Part shown: in pieces, positions 25,490 to 34,994 of the stretch | How positions within the stretch are numbered: the first letter of the stretch is position 1 | How the letters are laid out: the number at the start of each line of letters is the position of its first letter | NCBI RefSeq assembly: GCF_000820105.1 | Contig: NZ_CDDB01000001.1 | Location: 182,032 to 246,031, forward strand | Direction of reading: 5' to 3' | Source: Aeromonas schubertii | GTDB taxonomy: Bacteria > Pseudomonadota > Gammaproteobacteria > Enterobacterales > Aeromonadaceae | Length of the DNA: 64,000 nucleotides | Translations under genes and position numbers: made by a program | The notes under the pieces: generated by a model | Databases searched by the model: none | Told to the model about the DNA's origin: nothing | Seen by the model: the letters and a program-made list of their open reading frames with translations, nothing else

Positions 25490-27100
25490 GTGCGAATTTC
25501 CGGACTCTATGGCGTGGTATTGCTGGTGGCTGGCCAGTTGCTGGCGGCCGAGTCGGCGACAACACCCATCCCCCAACCGGAGCGGCAGGTTCTGGTCAGA
25601 GGGAATGGGGCAGAGCCGGATTCACTTGATCCGGCACAGATGCGCAGCGGCTTTGCCGCCGAGGCGATCCTGACGGATCTGTTCGAGGGGCTGGTGAGCG
25701 AGAGTGGCGAGGGGGGGATAGCGCCTGCTCAGGCCCTGCGTTGGGAGCAGAGTGACGATGGTCTGGTATGGCGTTTCTTCTTGCGACCCGGTTTGCGCTG
25801 GTCCAATGGAGAGCCCTTGGGGGCGTCGGACTTTGTCTATGCCTGGCGCCGTCTCATCGACCCGGCCACGGCCTCGGCGTCAGCTTCCCTGATGTTGGCG
25901 ACAGGCATCAACAATGCGGCGGCCATTTATGGGGGGGCACTGGCACCGACGGATCTCGGCGTTGAGGCCGAGAGTGAGCAGGTGTTGCGGGTCACCCTGG
26001 AGCGACCCGTGCCTTATCTTTTGCATCTGCTGAGTCAGCGCGCGTTTGTGCCCCTTCCGGGCGCGGTGATCGGTCGTTTTGGCAGAGCCTGGACCCAGCC
26101 AGCCCACATGGTGAGCAACGGCGCTTACCGCCTGAGTGCCTGGATACCCAATGAACGGATCGAACTCACCCGTAACCCCCATTATTGGGATCCGGCCAGT
26201 GGTCGCATCGGGCAGGTGAACTATTTGCCCCTCTCTTCCCTCAACGAAGAGCGGCTGGGCTACGAGGCGGGCCGCATTCAAATGACGCACCGGGTGCAAC
26301 CCGAGTATTACCAGCAGATCTTGCAAGCGGCCCCCGAGCGCCTCTGGCGGCTCCCCCTCTTTGGCACCTACCTCTACAGTTTCAACCTGCAGCGCCCCGA
26401 ATTGGCCCGTATCGAGGTCCGGCGAGCGCTCTCCCTGGCCATCGACCGGGAGGTGCTGACCCAATACGTGACGGGGCAGGGGGAGCAGATCGCCTGGTCT
26501 CTGCTGCCGCCCATGCCGGGTTATGTGGCCGCCGCCAGAGAGGAGGCGGACTTGCCCCGTGCCGAGCGGCTCAGGCAGGCGGCAGCGCTGCTCAAGCGGG
26601 CAGGGATCGGGCCCGATCACCCCTTGCATCTCTCATTGACCTACAACCACTCTGAGCTTCAGAAAAAAATGGCGCTTGCCGTCGCCGCCATGTGGAAACC
26701 GCTGGGAGTCGAGCTGGCCTTGCGTGGCAGGGAGTGGGATGCCTATCAGGAGGCCAAGGATAGCGGGGACTTCACCATAGCCCGCTCCTTTGCCTTTGGT
26801 GATTATGTAGAGCCTTCGGCGCTGCTCAATCTCTTTCGCTGTGGTGATCCGCAAAACGAGAGCGGCTACTGTAACCCCGGCTACGATGCGTTGCTGGATC
26901 AGGCATCGAACACCCTGGATGAGGCCGGGCGGACCCGTCTCTATCAGGAGGCAGAGCGGCGCTTGCTGGCGGATCAGCCGATTATCCCCATCTATCACTA
27001 TCACCAGATGCGGCTGGTGGATCCCGCCCTGCGGGGGCTGCCGACTCAAAATCTCAAGGGAGAGGTCGCCTCCAAGGATCTCTATTTCATCAAGCAGTGA
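25490..27100 (+). CDS. Peptide ABC transporter periplasmic substrate-binding protein (SBP family 5, OppA/MppA-like)
   Basis: About 536 residues, starting at a GTG that follows GAGAGG at 7 bases. The N-terminus VRISGLYGVVLLVAGQLLAA is a signal peptide. Family 5 hallmarks are GAEPDSLDPAQ, WRFFLRPGLRWSNGEPL, the NGAYRLSAW region, and a C-terminal IIPIYHYHQMRLVDP as in oligopeptide-binding proteins. No permease or ATPase genes adjoin, so it is an orphan binding protein that may feed a shared Opp transporter. The yfcE-type gene follows within 7 bases, suggesting cotranscription. Confidence 0.9.
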   Translation: MRISGLYGVVLLVAGQLLAAESATTPIPQPERQVLVRGNGAEPDSLDPAQMRSGFAAEAILTDLFEGLVSESGEGGIAPAQALRWEQSDDGLVWRFFLRPGLRWSNGEPLGASDFVYAWRRLIDPATASASASLMLATGINNAAAIYGGALAPTDLGVEAESEQVLRVTLERPVPYLLHLLSQRAFVPLPGAVIGRFGRAWTQPAHMVSNGAYRLSAWIPNERIELTRNPHYWDPASGRIGQVNYLPLSSLNEERLGYEAGRIQMTHRVQPEYYQQILQAAPERLWRLPLFGTYLYSFNLQRPELARIEVRRALSLAIDREVLTQYVTGQGEQIAWSLLPPMPGYVAAAREEADLPRAERLRQAAALLKRAGIGPDHPLHLSLTYNHSELQKKMALAVAAMWKPLGVELALRGREWDAYQEAKDSGDFTIARSFAFGDYVEPSALLNLFRCGDPQNESGYCNPGYDALLDQASNTLDEAGRTRLYQEAERRLLADQPIIPIYHYHQMRLVDPALRGLPTQNLKGEVASKDLYFIKQ

Positions 27101-27107
27101 GGTAATG

Positions 27108-27653
27108 ATGATGAAGATTGCCCTGTTAGCCGACATACACGGTTGCTTGCCTGCACTGGCGCGCGTATTGGCCCATCTTGAGCGGCGGGCGCCGGACCAT
27201 ATTGTCCTGCTCGGCGACCTGCTCAATCATGGACCCCGCAACCCGGTTCCCGAGGGGTATCAGCCTGCTGCCGTGGCCGACCGCCTCAACGAGCGGGCCG
27301 GGCAGATGATCGCGGTGCGCGGTAACTGCGATTCCGAGGTCGATCAGATGTTGCTGCGTTTTCCCTGCACCGCCCCCTATAACCAGATGCTGGTAGACGG
27401 GCGGCGCTGGTTTGTGACCCACGGCCATCTCTATCGCCCCGATGAGGTTTCGTTGCCTGATGGCTCACTCTATATCAGTGGTCATACCCATGTTCCCCAA
27501 TTGGAATCGCAAGGAACTCGAGTACGGCTCAATCCGGGATCGATCACCTTCCCCCGTGGGGAGTGGCCGGCCAGTTTCGGTTGGTATGAGGAGGGGAGAA
27601 TGCAGATCCTCGAGGTCGCGTCGGGAGATGTTATCGCCGAGCTGGTGTTGTGA
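27108..27653 (+). CDS. yfcE: YfcE-family metallophosphodiesterase
   Basis: A 181-residue calcineurin-like phosphoesterase. The metal-binding motifs are DIHG near the N-terminus, GDLLNHGPRN, GNCDSEVD, THGH and GHTHVP, in the usual order. Long stretches match E. coli YfcE (GNCDSEVDQMLL, LNPGSITFPRG). Three consecutive ATG codons precede it; I chose the second, at 5 bases from GAGG and giving MMKIALLADIHG. YfcE hydrolyses phosphodiesters in vitro; its natural substrate is not established. Confidence 0.93.
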   Translation: MMKIALLADIHGCLPALARVLAHLERRAPDHIVLLGDLLNHGPRNPVPEGYQPAAVADRLNERAGQMIAVRGNCDSEVDQMLLRFPCTAPYNQMLVDGRRWFVTHGHLYRPDEVSLPDGSLYISGHTHVPQLESQGTRVRLNPGSITFPRGEWPASFGWYEEGRMQILEVASGDVIAELVL

Positions 27654-27656
27654 GGA

Positions 27657-28073
27657 TCAGGCTTTGATACCGCGGGTACGAGTGCCCGCGTGGGTATTAC
27701 CCTTGGCGTCGTAGGTGAGACTGCTGCGATCTTTGAGCTGGGTGAGCAAGCCTGCGAGACGGCGGTTGGCGGTGATGTTGAGCTCGAGCAGCTTGCCGTT
27801 GATGTCATTTTGTTCCTGACAGGCCTGTAGCTGCGTGGTCAAACTGTTGATCTCGTTCTGAAAACGGCTCAACACCGTCTTGATGTCGGGTTGTGCGGCA
27901 ATCAGGTGGTCGATGGCCTGGATCTGGTTGGCCAGCTCCTGCTTGCGTTTGAGGAGATCGGGGAGAGAGAGCGCCTGACGCTGCTCGAGGAGGGCGTGTT
28001 CCTCTTTGAGCAGCGTCAGCATATCCGCAAGATGGGTACTTTGAAGCGTCAGCAGAGAAGGAAGGTCGTTCAT
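27657..28073 (-). CDS. flgN: Flagellar chaperone FlgN
   Basis: A 138-residue helical protein with long coiled-coil character (LLKEEHALLEQRQALSLPDL, QNEINSLTTQLQACQEQ). FlgN is the export chaperone for the hook-filament junction proteins FlgK and FlgL, both encoded in this window. Its ATG overlaps the flgM stop by 4 bases, so the two are translationally coupled. It is the last gene of the flgM-flgN unit and converges on yfcE. Confidence 0.88.
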   Translation of the reverse strand: MNDLPSLLTLQSTHLADMLTLLKEEHALLEQRQALSLPDLLKRKQELANQIQAIDHLIAAQPDIKTVLSRFQNEINSLTTQLQACQEQNDINGKLLELNITANRRLAGLLTQLKDRSSLTYDAKGNTHAGTRTRGIKA

Positions 28074-28393
28074 CCGAGCAACTTGTCCAGTTGTCCCTCG
28101 AAGGAGGCCATCTTCTTGGCTACCCGCTGGCTGTCGACCTGATATTCACCCGAGGCGATTGCCTTCTTGAGGCTCTCGACACGGCTTTCGTTGCCACCGG
28201 CCCCGCTGGAGAGTGTCTTTTGCATCTGCTGTAATTGCTGTGCTTCGCTGGTCAGAGAGACCGAATCCTGGCGTGTTGCGCTGGTACGGCTATCGCTTGC
28301 AACGCCGTTTCCTGCCTTGTTGGCGGCAGACTGGCCAGTGCCGCTGCTTTGCAGGCGACTGTTAGCCAAGTTGTTGATGTTGTTGATAGCCAT
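28070..28393 (-). CDS. flgM: Anti-sigma28 factor FlgM
   Basis: The 107-residue protein binds and inhibits FliA (sigma28) until the hook is complete, when FlgM is exported. The N-terminal half is low-complexity and Ser/Thr/Gly-rich, as expected of the export region. The C-terminal half holds the FlgM helices (RVESLKKAIASGEYQVDSQRVAKKM). A sigma28-type promoter sits at 28432-28458, giving feedback control by the factor it inhibits. Confidence 0.93.
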   Translation of the reverse strand: MAINNINNLANSRLQSSGTGQSAANKAGNGVASDSRTSATRQDSVSLTSEAQQLQQMQKTLSSGAGGNESRVESLKKAIASGEYQVDSQRVAKKMASFEGQLDKLLG

Positions 28394-28431
28394 AATCTAA
28401 TCCTTCGTCTGCTGAGTCTTGCTTACCCAGT

Positions 28432-28458
28432 ATATCGGCGTTCGGCGAGCAACCTTTA
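28432..28458 (-). promoter_or_regulatory. Sigma28 (FliA) promoter of flgMN
   Basis: On the minus strand TAAAGGTT, 11 bases, then GCCGATAT, a near-perfect match to TAAAGTTT-N11-GCCGATAA. It lies about 40 bases before the flgM start, between flgA and flgM. Confidence 0.88.
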
Positions 28459-28464
28459 GCAAAA

Positions 28465-29151
28465 TTAATGCAGTACGATTACGGCCTGGCCGACGGCGAT
28501 CACCTTGGCCTTGACCTCGCGACCTGAGTGAAGGTTGGTGACACGGATCATGTCTCCGAAGCTTCCATCTTGCAAGGCACTGACCATTGATTTTATTTGT
28601 AAATTTTCCGTTTGAGCAACCAGGGTGATCTGGTCGCCTTTACAGATGACACAGAGTTGGCTGGTCCGCACCGGTTGTCCCGGTCGCAGCTCTCGCTTGC
28701 TACGCGCCCCATAGAGGCGCTCCGGCTCGAGGGCGTAGTCACCGCGCAGCATCTGCTCATCCTGATAGGTGATGGTCAACTTGTCGGCGGTCAATAGCTC
28801 TCCCTTGCCGACCACTTCGGTGACGGTCACAAAGGGCTTCTGAACCGACACTCTGACGGGAAGGTAGAGATCCCACGTCGGCTGCTCTTCGCATTTCAGG
28901 TAGACCGTCGTGTTGCGGCGGATCGTCATGTTGCCGGGCAGGGTAACCGACAGATGCTCAATGCATTCGCTCAAGGGCAGCCGGTTATCGATGGGGCCAG
29001 CCTTGACATCAATCCTGGCAGTGGGGGCGCTCTCTATGTTGGCCAGCACGAAGCCTTCGGCCGCACTCTGCAGTCTGCTGATGGTGGATTCTGCCACCTG
29101 CGCCACGGCACAGGCCGGAATCAAGAGTAAGAACAAAAGCTTGCTAATCAT
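28465..29151 (-). CDS. flgA: Flagellar basal body P-ring formation chaperone FlgA
   Basis: A 228-residue periplasmic protein with an N-terminal signal peptide (MISKLLFLLLIPACAVAQ). The C-terminal SAF-type domain holds LYGARSKRELRPGQPVRTSQL and SGREVKAKVIAVGQAVIV. It assists FlgI assembly into the P ring. I took the ATG just before the signal peptide; one 13 codons upstream would precede it with polar residues. It is divergent from cheV. Confidence 0.92.
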   Translation of the reverse strand: MISKLLFLLLIPACAVAQVAESTISRLQSAAEGFVLANIESAPTARIDVKAGPIDNRLPLSECIEHLSVTLPGNMTIRRNTTVYLKCEEQPTWDLYLPVRVSVQKPFVTVTEVVGKGELLTADKLTITYQDEQMLRGDYALEPERLYGARSKRELRPGQPVRTSQLCVICKGDQITLVAQTENLQIKSMVSALQDGSFGDMIRVTNLHSGREVKAKVIAVGQAVIVLH

Positions 29152-29299
29152 TTGAAACAGCTGGCCGATAAAGAAATTGTTAACCCACATCAGATCAATT
29201 AACTATGCTTGCTCAAAGACGGGTAACTGAACTTTGACGCCAAGCAGTCTCAAATGCCCATGCATGAATGGTGCCAATGCTTTGTTAAGGGAGCTTCCT

Positions 29300-30211
29300 A
29301 TGGCCAGTATTCTGGACTCGGTCAACCAGAGAACCCAGTTGGTGGGTCAGAACCGACTGGAGTTGCTGCTGTTTCGGCTTAATGGTCGTCAACGGTTCGG
29401 AATTAACGTCTTCAAGGTTCGCGAGGTACTGCAATGTCCGCCGCTCACCGTGATGCCAAAAATCCATCACTGTATTCGCGGTGTTGCGCACATTCGGGGC
29501 CAGACGATTTCGGTCATCGATCTCAGCATGGCCACCGGTGGCCGTCCCATTGCCGATCTGACCAAGTGTTTTATGATCATTGCCGAGTACAACCGGTCGG
29601 TGCAGGGTTTCCTGGTCAACTCGGTCGAACGCATCATCAATATGAATTGGGAATCTATCCTGCCTCCCCCCAAGGGGGCTGGACGTATCAACTACATGAC
29701 AGCGGTCACTGAGGTCGATGGTGAGTTGGTCGAGATCCTTGACGTAGAAAAGATCCTCAACGAGATCTCTCCCATCTCCACCGATGTGAGCGAGGAGATC
29801 CGTGAGGCCAGTGCAGCCCTTCCCCCGGCAGATCGCCCCGTGTTGGTGGCCGATGATTCCTCGGTGGCTCGCAAACAGGTGCAACGGGCACTCGAGGCTA
29901 TCGGTATGAAGTGCATCCTGGCCAAAGATGGTCGTGAGGCACTCGACATGCTGATCGACATGTCAAAGCAGGGCCCTATCAGGGATCAGATTGCGTTGGT
30001 GATCTCGGATATCGAGATGCCCGAGATGGACGGATATACCTTCACAGCAGAGATCCGTAACAATCCTGCGCTCAAGGATTTACATGTTATCCTGCACACT
30101 TCCCTCAGTGGTGTATTCAACCAGGCCATGGTGCAAAAGGTGGGGGCCAACGATTTTATCGCCAAGTTCCAGCCCGATGTATTGGCCAAAGCGGTCCAGA
30201 ATGCACTCTAG
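29300..30211 (+). CDS. cheV: Chemotaxis protein CheV
   Basis: A 303-residue coupling protein with an N-terminal CheW-like domain (LELLLFRLNGRQRFGINVFKV...) and a C-terminal response-regulator receiver domain. The receiver shows the acidic pocket VADDSS, phospho-acceptor Asp in VISDIEMPEMDGY, and HTSLSG/AKFQP at the Thr and Lys positions. CheV couples receptors to CheA and tunes adaptation. AAGGGAG precedes the ATG. cheR follows within 20 bases. Confidence 0.94.
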   Translation: MASILDSVNQRTQLVGQNRLELLLFRLNGRQRFGINVFKVREVLQCPPLTVMPKIHHCIRGVAHIRGQTISVIDLSMATGGRPIADLTKCFMIIAEYNRSVQGFLVNSVERIINMNWESILPPPKGAGRINYMTAVTEVDGELVEILDVEKILNEISPISTDVSEEIREASAALPPADRPVLVADDSSVARKQVQRALEAIGMKCILAKDGREALDMLIDMSKQGPIRDQIALVISDIEMPEMDGYTFTAEIRNNPALKDLHVILHTSLSGVFNQAMVQKVGANDFIAKFQPDVLAKAVQNAL

Positions 30212-30230
30212 ACAAAGAAGAAAGAACTGA

Positions 30231-31055
30231 ATGAAGACACTGTCAGATGATGTATACAAACAGTTCAGTGCCTTTCTGGAGAGCCAGAGCGGTATTGTAC
30301 TGGGTGATAACAAACAGTATCTGGTCAAAAGTCGCCTCTCCCCCTTGTTGAGTCAGCACGGGGCTGCGAGTCTGGACGAGCTGATCACACGCTCCATGAA
30401 CATTCGTGAGCGTGACCTGAAGATGGCGGTCGTTGATGCCATGACCACCAATGAAACCTTGTGGTTTCGTGATACTTACCCTTTCCAGCTGTTGACCGAG
30501 AAACTCTTTCCCGAACTGGGCAAGAGCGGGCGAGTGGTAAAAATCTGGTCTGCGGCATCATCCTCGGGCCAGGAGCCTTACTCTATCGCCATGACGGCCA
30601 TTGAGCAGCAGATGAAAAAGCCGGGCACCCTGCCGGGCGGGGTACAGATCGTGGGCACCGATATCTCGGCCTCCATGCTCAATCAGTGCAAGGAGGGGAT
30701 CTATGACAGCCTTGCTCTGGCACGTGGCCTCTCTCCCGAGCGCAAGAAGATGTTCTTCGAGCCTCACGGAGATAACAAGATGAGGGTGGTTGAGCGAGTC
30801 AGAAAATTGACATCTTTTCGCTACCTCAATCTGCTGGAGAGCTACAGCCTGCTCGGTAAGTTTGACATTATCTTCTGCAGAAATGTGCTTATCTATTTCT
30901 CACCCGAGGTCAAATCCAAGATCCTCAATCAGTTTGCAAGCAGCCTGAATCCGGGTGGCTATCTGATGCTTGGTGCATCCGAATCACTGGCAGGCCTGAC
31001 CGATCGTTTCGAGATGGTGCGCTGCAATCCCGGCATCGTCTATAAAGTCAAATAA
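30231..31055 (+). CDS. cheR: Chemotaxis protein methyltransferase CheR
   Basis: A 274-residue SAM-dependent methyltransferase that methylates receptor glutamates. It has an N-terminal helical domain and a Rossmann domain: AASSSGQEPYSIAM (motif I), GTDISASMLNQ, IIFCRNVLIYF, and GGYLMLGASESLAGL. It completes the cheV-cheR pair immediately upstream of the sigma54 promoter of flgB, an arrangement typical of polar-flagellate gammaproteobacteria. Confidence 0.95.
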   Translation: MKTLSDDVYKQFSAFLESQSGIVLGDNKQYLVKSRLSPLLSQHGAASLDELITRSMNIRERDLKMAVVDAMTTNETLWFRDTYPFQLLTEKLFPELGKSGRVVKIWSAASSSGQEPYSIAMTAIEQQMKKPGTLPGGVQIVGTDISASMLNQCKEGIYDSLALARGLSPERKKMFFEPHGDNKMRVVERVRKLTSFRYLNLLESYSLLGKFDIIFCRNVLIYFSPEVKSKILNQFASSLNPGGYLMLGASESLAGLTDRFEMVRCNPGIVYKVK

Positions 31056-31072
31056 TCCCTTCGTGTAGATCT

Positions 31073-31087
31073 TGGCATGCCTCTTGC
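31073..31087 (+). promoter_or_regulatory. Sigma54 promoter of the flgBCDE operon
   Basis: TGGCATGCCTCTTGC carries the -24 GG and -12 GC with the correct spacing. It lies about 30 bases before flgB and matches RpoN-dependent control of hook/basal-body genes in polar flagellates. Confidence 0.88.
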
Positions 31088-31115
31088 TGCTCATTGAGCA
31101 AGCAGGAGGTGTGTC

Positions 31116-31514
31116 ATGGCCATATCATTCGACAAGGCATTCGGAGTTCATCAATACACGCTGGGGATCCGTTCCCGACGTGCCGAGGTGATCGCCAGTA
31201 ATATCGCCAATGCAGATACTCCGGGCTTCAAGGCTCGGGATCTCAACTTTGCAGATGCGCTCAAAGAGGCCAAGTCGGGTCAGGGCTTTGCACTCGCCAC
31301 GACCAATGAGCGGCACATTCCCCTCTCGCTGGGGGGGGGCGCCGCACTTCAATATCGTTCGCCCCTGCAACCTGATACGGGTGATGGCAACACGGTGGAT
31401 CTGCAGCAAGAACGTAGCGATTACATGCAAAACAGCCTCGAGTACCAGACTTCGCTGGAGTTTATGAACAGCAAGATCTCGGGTTTGCTCAAGGCCCTGA
31501 AGGGAGATCAGTGA
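31116..31514 (+). CDS. flgB: Flagellar proximal rod protein FlgB
   Basis: A 132-residue rod component exported by the flagellar type III system. The N-terminal [18 protein letters not shown] and C-terminal [19 protein letters not shown] are the conserved rod-protein ends. The ATG follows AGGAGGT and the stop overlaps flgC by 4 bases. First gene of flgBCDE. Confidence 0.95.
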   Translation: MAISFDKAFGVHQYTLGIRSRRAEVIASNIANADTPGFKARDLNFADALKEAKSGQGFALATTNERHIPLSLGGGAALQYRSPLQPDTGDGNTVDLQQERSDYMQNSLEYQTSLEFMNSKISGLLKALKGDQ

Positions 31515-31933
31515 TGAGTCTGTTCAAGGTCTTTGATATCGCTGGCTCTGCCATGAGTGCCCAGTCGGTGCGTCTCAATACCGTGGCCAGCAATATGGCA
31601 AACGCCGATAGCGTGAGCTCCAGTGTTGACAAAACTTACCGCGCACGCCGGCCAGTTTTTGCCGCTCAGCTGGAGCAGGCCATGTCTGACAAACAGTCCT
31701 CCGTCGGGGTGGATATCAAGGGCATAGTGGAGAGTGATGCTCCCCTGCTCAAGGAGTTTAATCCCAATCATCCTCTGGCGGACAAAGACGGTTTTATTTA
31801 CAAGCCCAACGTCAACATGGTGGAGGAGATGACCGATATGATCAGCGCCTCACGCAGTTATCAGACTAATGTGCAGGTGGCAGATGCGGCAAAGAAGATG
31901 CTGCAGCAGACCCTCAATATGGGCAAAGGCTGA
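31511..31933 (+). CDS. flgC: Flagellar rod protein FlgC
   Basis: A 140-residue rod protein. It has the N-terminal SNMANADSV signature shared by axial proteins and a C-terminal [20 protein letters not shown]. FlgB, FlgC, FlgF and FlgG build the rod through the cell envelope. Its start overlaps flgB, showing tight coupling. Confidence 0.95.
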   Translation: MMSLFKVFDIAGSAMSAQSVRLNTVASNMANADSVSSSVDKTYRARRPVFAAQLEQAMSDKQSSVGVDIKGIVESDAPLLKEFNPNHPLADKDGFIYKPNVNMVEEMTDMISASRSYQTNVQVADAAKKMLQQTLNMGKG

Positions 31934-31946
31934 GGGGGAGTAATTC

Positions 31947-32714
31947 ATGGCCGATATTAATAGCCTTAATAGTGCGTTTTCGACGGCGAATGCCACCTCT
32001 ACCTCGGGGACGCTACCCAGTGGCAGCACTCCGACTGGCAAGACGCCCAAGAAGGAGCTGGATCAGGCTGATTTTATGAAGATGCTGACCATGCAGCTCT
32101 CCTATCAGGATCCCTTCAAGCCGGTGGACAACTCCCAGATGATCGCCCAGATGTCGTCCATGGCCACGACCGATGGCATCAACCGTCTCAATACCGCGAT
32201 CGGGGGGCTCAACTCAGTAATGACCTCCAGCCAGGCGCTGCAAGCTTCTTCTCTGGTGGGCCAGCAGGTACTGGTGCCGTCCGATACCGGCTACCTGCAA
32301 GAAGGGGGAGCGATCAACGGTGTCATTGCCGTAGGCGATCATGCCAGCAATCTCAAGGTGACCATCAAGAACGAGTCGGGGCAGGTGGTCCGTGAAATTG
32401 GTATGGCTGGCGAGCACAAAGGAAATGTGGACTTTGCCTGGGATGGCAAAGACAAGGACGGCAAGGCGTTGCCGGCCGGCAAATATCAAGTCACGGTCAG
32501 CGGTACTGTGAATAACAAGGTCGAAACCTTCCCCGCACTCACCTATGCCAAGGTCGACAGCGTCACCCTGGGTAACGCCAATAATCCAACTCTCGTTAAT
32601 CTGAAGGGGCTCGGGCCGATCCGTCTGACCGATATCCTGCAGATCAGCGGTAACAGCTCCGGAACTCCCACGACGCCGCCGGAGAGCAACAACGGCAGCA
32701 GCCGAACCCTCTAA
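31947..32714 (+). CDS. flgD: Flagellar hook assembly scaffold FlgD
   Basis: A 255-residue hook cap, present while FlgE polymerises and then discarded. The N-terminal KELDQADFMKMLTMQLSYQD is the conserved FlgD segment; the middle part holds the Ig-like FlgD domain (VVREIGMAGEHKGNVDFAWDGKD). It sits between flgC and flgE. Confidence 0.95.
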   Translation: MADINSLNSAFSTANATSTSGTLPSGSTPTGKTPKKELDQADFMKMLTMQLSYQDPFKPVDNSQMIAQMSSMATTDGINRLNTAIGGLNSVMTSSQALQASSLVGQQVLVPSDTGYLQEGGAINGVIAVGDHASNLKVTIKNESGQVVREIGMAGEHKGNVDFAWDGKDKDGKALPAGKYQVTVSGTVNNKVETFPALTYAKVDSVTLGNANNPTLVNLKGLGPIRLTDILQISGNSSGTPTTPPESNNGSSRTL

Positions 32715-32726
32715 AGGAGAACTGTC

Positions 32727-34094
32727 ATGTCCTTTAATAACGCGCTCAGTGGTGTCAGTGCGGCACAAAAAGATCTGAACGTCACCTCCAATAACATTGC
32801 CAACGTCAACACCATCGGCTTCAAGGAGTCCCGTGCCGAGTTTGCCGATGTCTATGCCAACTCCATCTTCGTCAACTCCAGAACCCAGGTAGGTAATGGT
32901 GTGACGACCGGTGCCGTGGCACAGCAGTTTCAGCAAGGGGCGCTCAAGTTTACCGAGAACCCGCTCGATCTGGCGGTTCAGGGTAATGGTTTCTTTGTGC
33001 TCTCCGACGGCAAGGATAATCTCGATCGTACCTTCACCCGTGCCGGTGCGTTCAAGCTCGATGCCAACAGTTACATCGTCAACAATCAGGGGAACTTCCT
33101 GCAGGGTTACGAGATCAACGATGATGGCACCCCCAAGGCGGTGAGTCTCAATGCGACCAAGCCGATTCAGATCCCCGACAAGGCGGGTGAGCCGGTGCGT
33201 ACCACCACGGTCAATGCCTCGTTTAACCTGCCATCGAATACAGATGCGCTGGATGTAGGTAAATTTGATCCGAAAGACTCCAAGACCTACTCCTCGTCAA
33301 CCTCTGTGGTCGTCTACGACTCCTTGGGTGAGCCCTATACGGTCACCAAGTATTTTGTCAAAGAGCTGGATACGGGCACAGGTCAAGCCAAGATCCCGAC
33401 AACCTGGCGTATGTTCCTCTACTCCAACGACAAGCCTATCGATATCGTCGGCGGGGTGGCGACCACGCCGGTTGCTCCGGCCACCCAGCAACCGCTGGGG
33501 GCCACGATAGAGTTCACCACCGACGGTAAGGTTAATGCCATTACGCCGGCCCAAATCAAAACCGAACCTCTGGGGGCGCCTGCTGGTGGCGCAGCTCCGG
33601 CACCAAATAACCCATCGGGGGCCGGTGTTATCAACAACGGCGCCGATGGTACCCAGCAGGTCGAGATCAAGTTCGGCACCGTGACTCAGTTTGCCTCTCC
33701 TTTTGAGGTAAACAGCCTGAGTCAGGATGGCTCGACCGTGGGTCGTCTGACCAAGGTCGAGATCTCCCCTAACGGGATCGTCTCTGCAACCTACAGTAAT
33801 GCGACGACGGCCAAGGTGGCCATGGTGGCCATGGCCAAGTTCGCCAACGCACAAGGATTGAGCCAGATTGGGGATACCTCCTGGCAACAGTCACTGCTCT
33901 CCGGTGACGGGCAGCCGGGTACCCCCAACACCGGTACCTTTGGCTCTATCCGCTCTGCGGCTCTCGAGCAGTCCAACGTGGATCTGACCTCCCAGCTGGT
34001 GAACCTCATCACGGCGCAGCGTAACTTCCAGGCCAACTCCCGCGCTCTGGAGGTAAACAGCACCCTGCAGCAGACCATATTGCAGATCCGCTGA
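32727..34094 (+). CDS. flgE: Flagellar hook protein FlgE
   Basis: The 455-residue subunit of the hook. Conserved axial ends are present: SFNNALSGVSAAQKDLNVTSNNIANVNTIG-type N-terminus (given here only as positions 2-31) and SSALEQSNVDLT-like plus QANSRALEVNSTLQQTIL at the C-terminus. The central region is variable and surface-exposed. A terminator follows it, so flgBCDE ends here. Confidence 0.95.
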   Translation: MSFNNALSGVSAAQKDLNVTSNNIANVNTIGFKESRAEFADVYANSIFVNSRTQVGNGVTTGAVAQQFQQGALKFTENPLDLAVQGNGFFVLSDGKDNLDRTFTRAGAFKLDANSYIVNNQGNFLQGYEINDDGTPKAVSLNATKPIQIPDKAGEPVRTTTVNASFNLPSNTDALDVGKFDPKDSKTYSSSTSVVVYDSLGEPYTVTKYFVKELDTGTGQAKIPTTWRMFLYSNDKPIDIVGGVATTPVAPATQQPLGATIEFTTDGKVNAITPAQIKTEPLGAPAGGAAPAPNNPSGAGVINNGADGTQQVEIKFGTVTQFASPFEVNSLSQDGSTVGRLTKVEISPNGIVSATYSNATTAKVAMVAMAKFANAQGLSQIGDTSWQQSLLSGDGQPGTPNTGTFGSIRSAALEQSNVDLTSQLVNLITAQRNFQANSRALEVNSTLQQTILQIR

Positions 34095-34113
34095 TCGTCA
34101 TAGAACTGACACC

Positions 34114-34138
34114 AAGGGCGCGATGGCGCCCTTTTTTT
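34114..34138 (+). terminator. Terminator after flgE
   Basis: AAGGGCGC-gatg-GCGCCCTT is followed by a run of T, separating flgBCDE from flgFGHIJKL. Confidence 0.9.
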
Positions 34139-34175
34139 GTTTATAAATTAATGGCTTACATTTTGATATTTAAGT

Positions 34176-34190
34176 TGGCATCACTTCTGC
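34176..34190 (+). promoter_or_regulatory. Sigma54 promoter of the flgFGHIJKL operon
   Basis: TGGCATCACTTCTGC has the -24 GG and -12 GC at proper spacing, about 45 bases upstream of flgF and downstream of the flgE terminator. The -12 element is CTGC instead of TTGC. Confidence 0.8.
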
Positions 34191-34233
34191 ATGGATGTTG
34201 CCAACCACATGATCTCTGCCAGTGAGGAGTGCC

Positions 34234-34980
34234 ATGGATCATCTGCTCTATATCGCCATGTCAGGGGCCAAGGAGAACATGAACAGCCTGGCCGTGCGAA
34301 GCAACAACCTGGCCAATGCCAATACGGTCGGCTTCAAGTCAGACTTTGAACAGGCTCGTAGCATGCAGGCCTTTGGCGACGGATTGCCGTCGCGGGTGTT
34401 TGCCAAGACCGAGCGGCCAGGCCAGAACCTGGAGCACGGCATGTTGATGACCACGGGGCGTGATCTCGATGTAGCCCTCGATGGACCGGGTTGGCTGGTG
34501 GTACAGGATCCCAAGGGAGGTGAAGCCTTTACCCGCATGGGTAACCTGCAGCTGAGTGCGACCGGGAACCTGCAGACCTCAACCGGACTCAATGTGGTTG
34601 ACGATGCCGGCAACCCCGTCGTCTTGCCGCTGCCGCTCGAGAAGATAGAGATCAATCGTGATGGCACCATCAATGCGCGTCCCGAAGGAGCTGCGCCCAA
34701 CCTCCTGGAGGATTTTCAGCGTATCAAGTTGGTTCGTCCGGCCAGTGATGCGGTGGAGAAGGGGGCTGATGGCCTGTTTCGCCGCAAGGATGGCGCCAAA
34801 GAGCCGGCATCAGCCGGTGTGGGCCTGATTGCCGGCTCCCTGGAGGGGAGCAATGTCAATGTGGTCGATGAGATGACCAACCTGATCCGTCTGCAGCGCC
34901 AGTTTGAGACCCAGATCAAGATGATGAAGACGGCCGAAGAGAATGATGAAGCGCACACCCAGTTGCTGCGTCTCGGTTAA
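34234..34980 (+). CDS. flgF: Flagellar rod protein FlgF
   Basis: A 248-residue proximal rod protein. The start is the ATG of MDHLLYIAMSGAKENM, after GAGGAG at 5 bases; a GTG 4 codons upstream is less suitable. The C-terminal LIRLQRQFETQIKMMKTAEE is typical. First gene of the second hook operon. Confidence 0.94.
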   Translation: MDHLLYIAMSGAKENMNSLAVRSNNLANANTVGFKSDFEQARSMQAFGDGLPSRVFAKTERPGQNLEHGMLMTTGRDLDVALDGPGWLVVQDPKGGEAFTRMGNLQLSATGNLQTSTGLNVVDDAGNPVVLPLPLEKIEINRDGTINARPEGAAPNLLEDFQRIKLVRPASDAVEKGADGLFRRKDGAKEPASAGVGLIAGSLEGSNVNVVDEMTNLIRLQRQFETQIKMMKTAEENDEAHTQLLRLG

Positions 34981-34994
34981 CCAAGGAGTACACC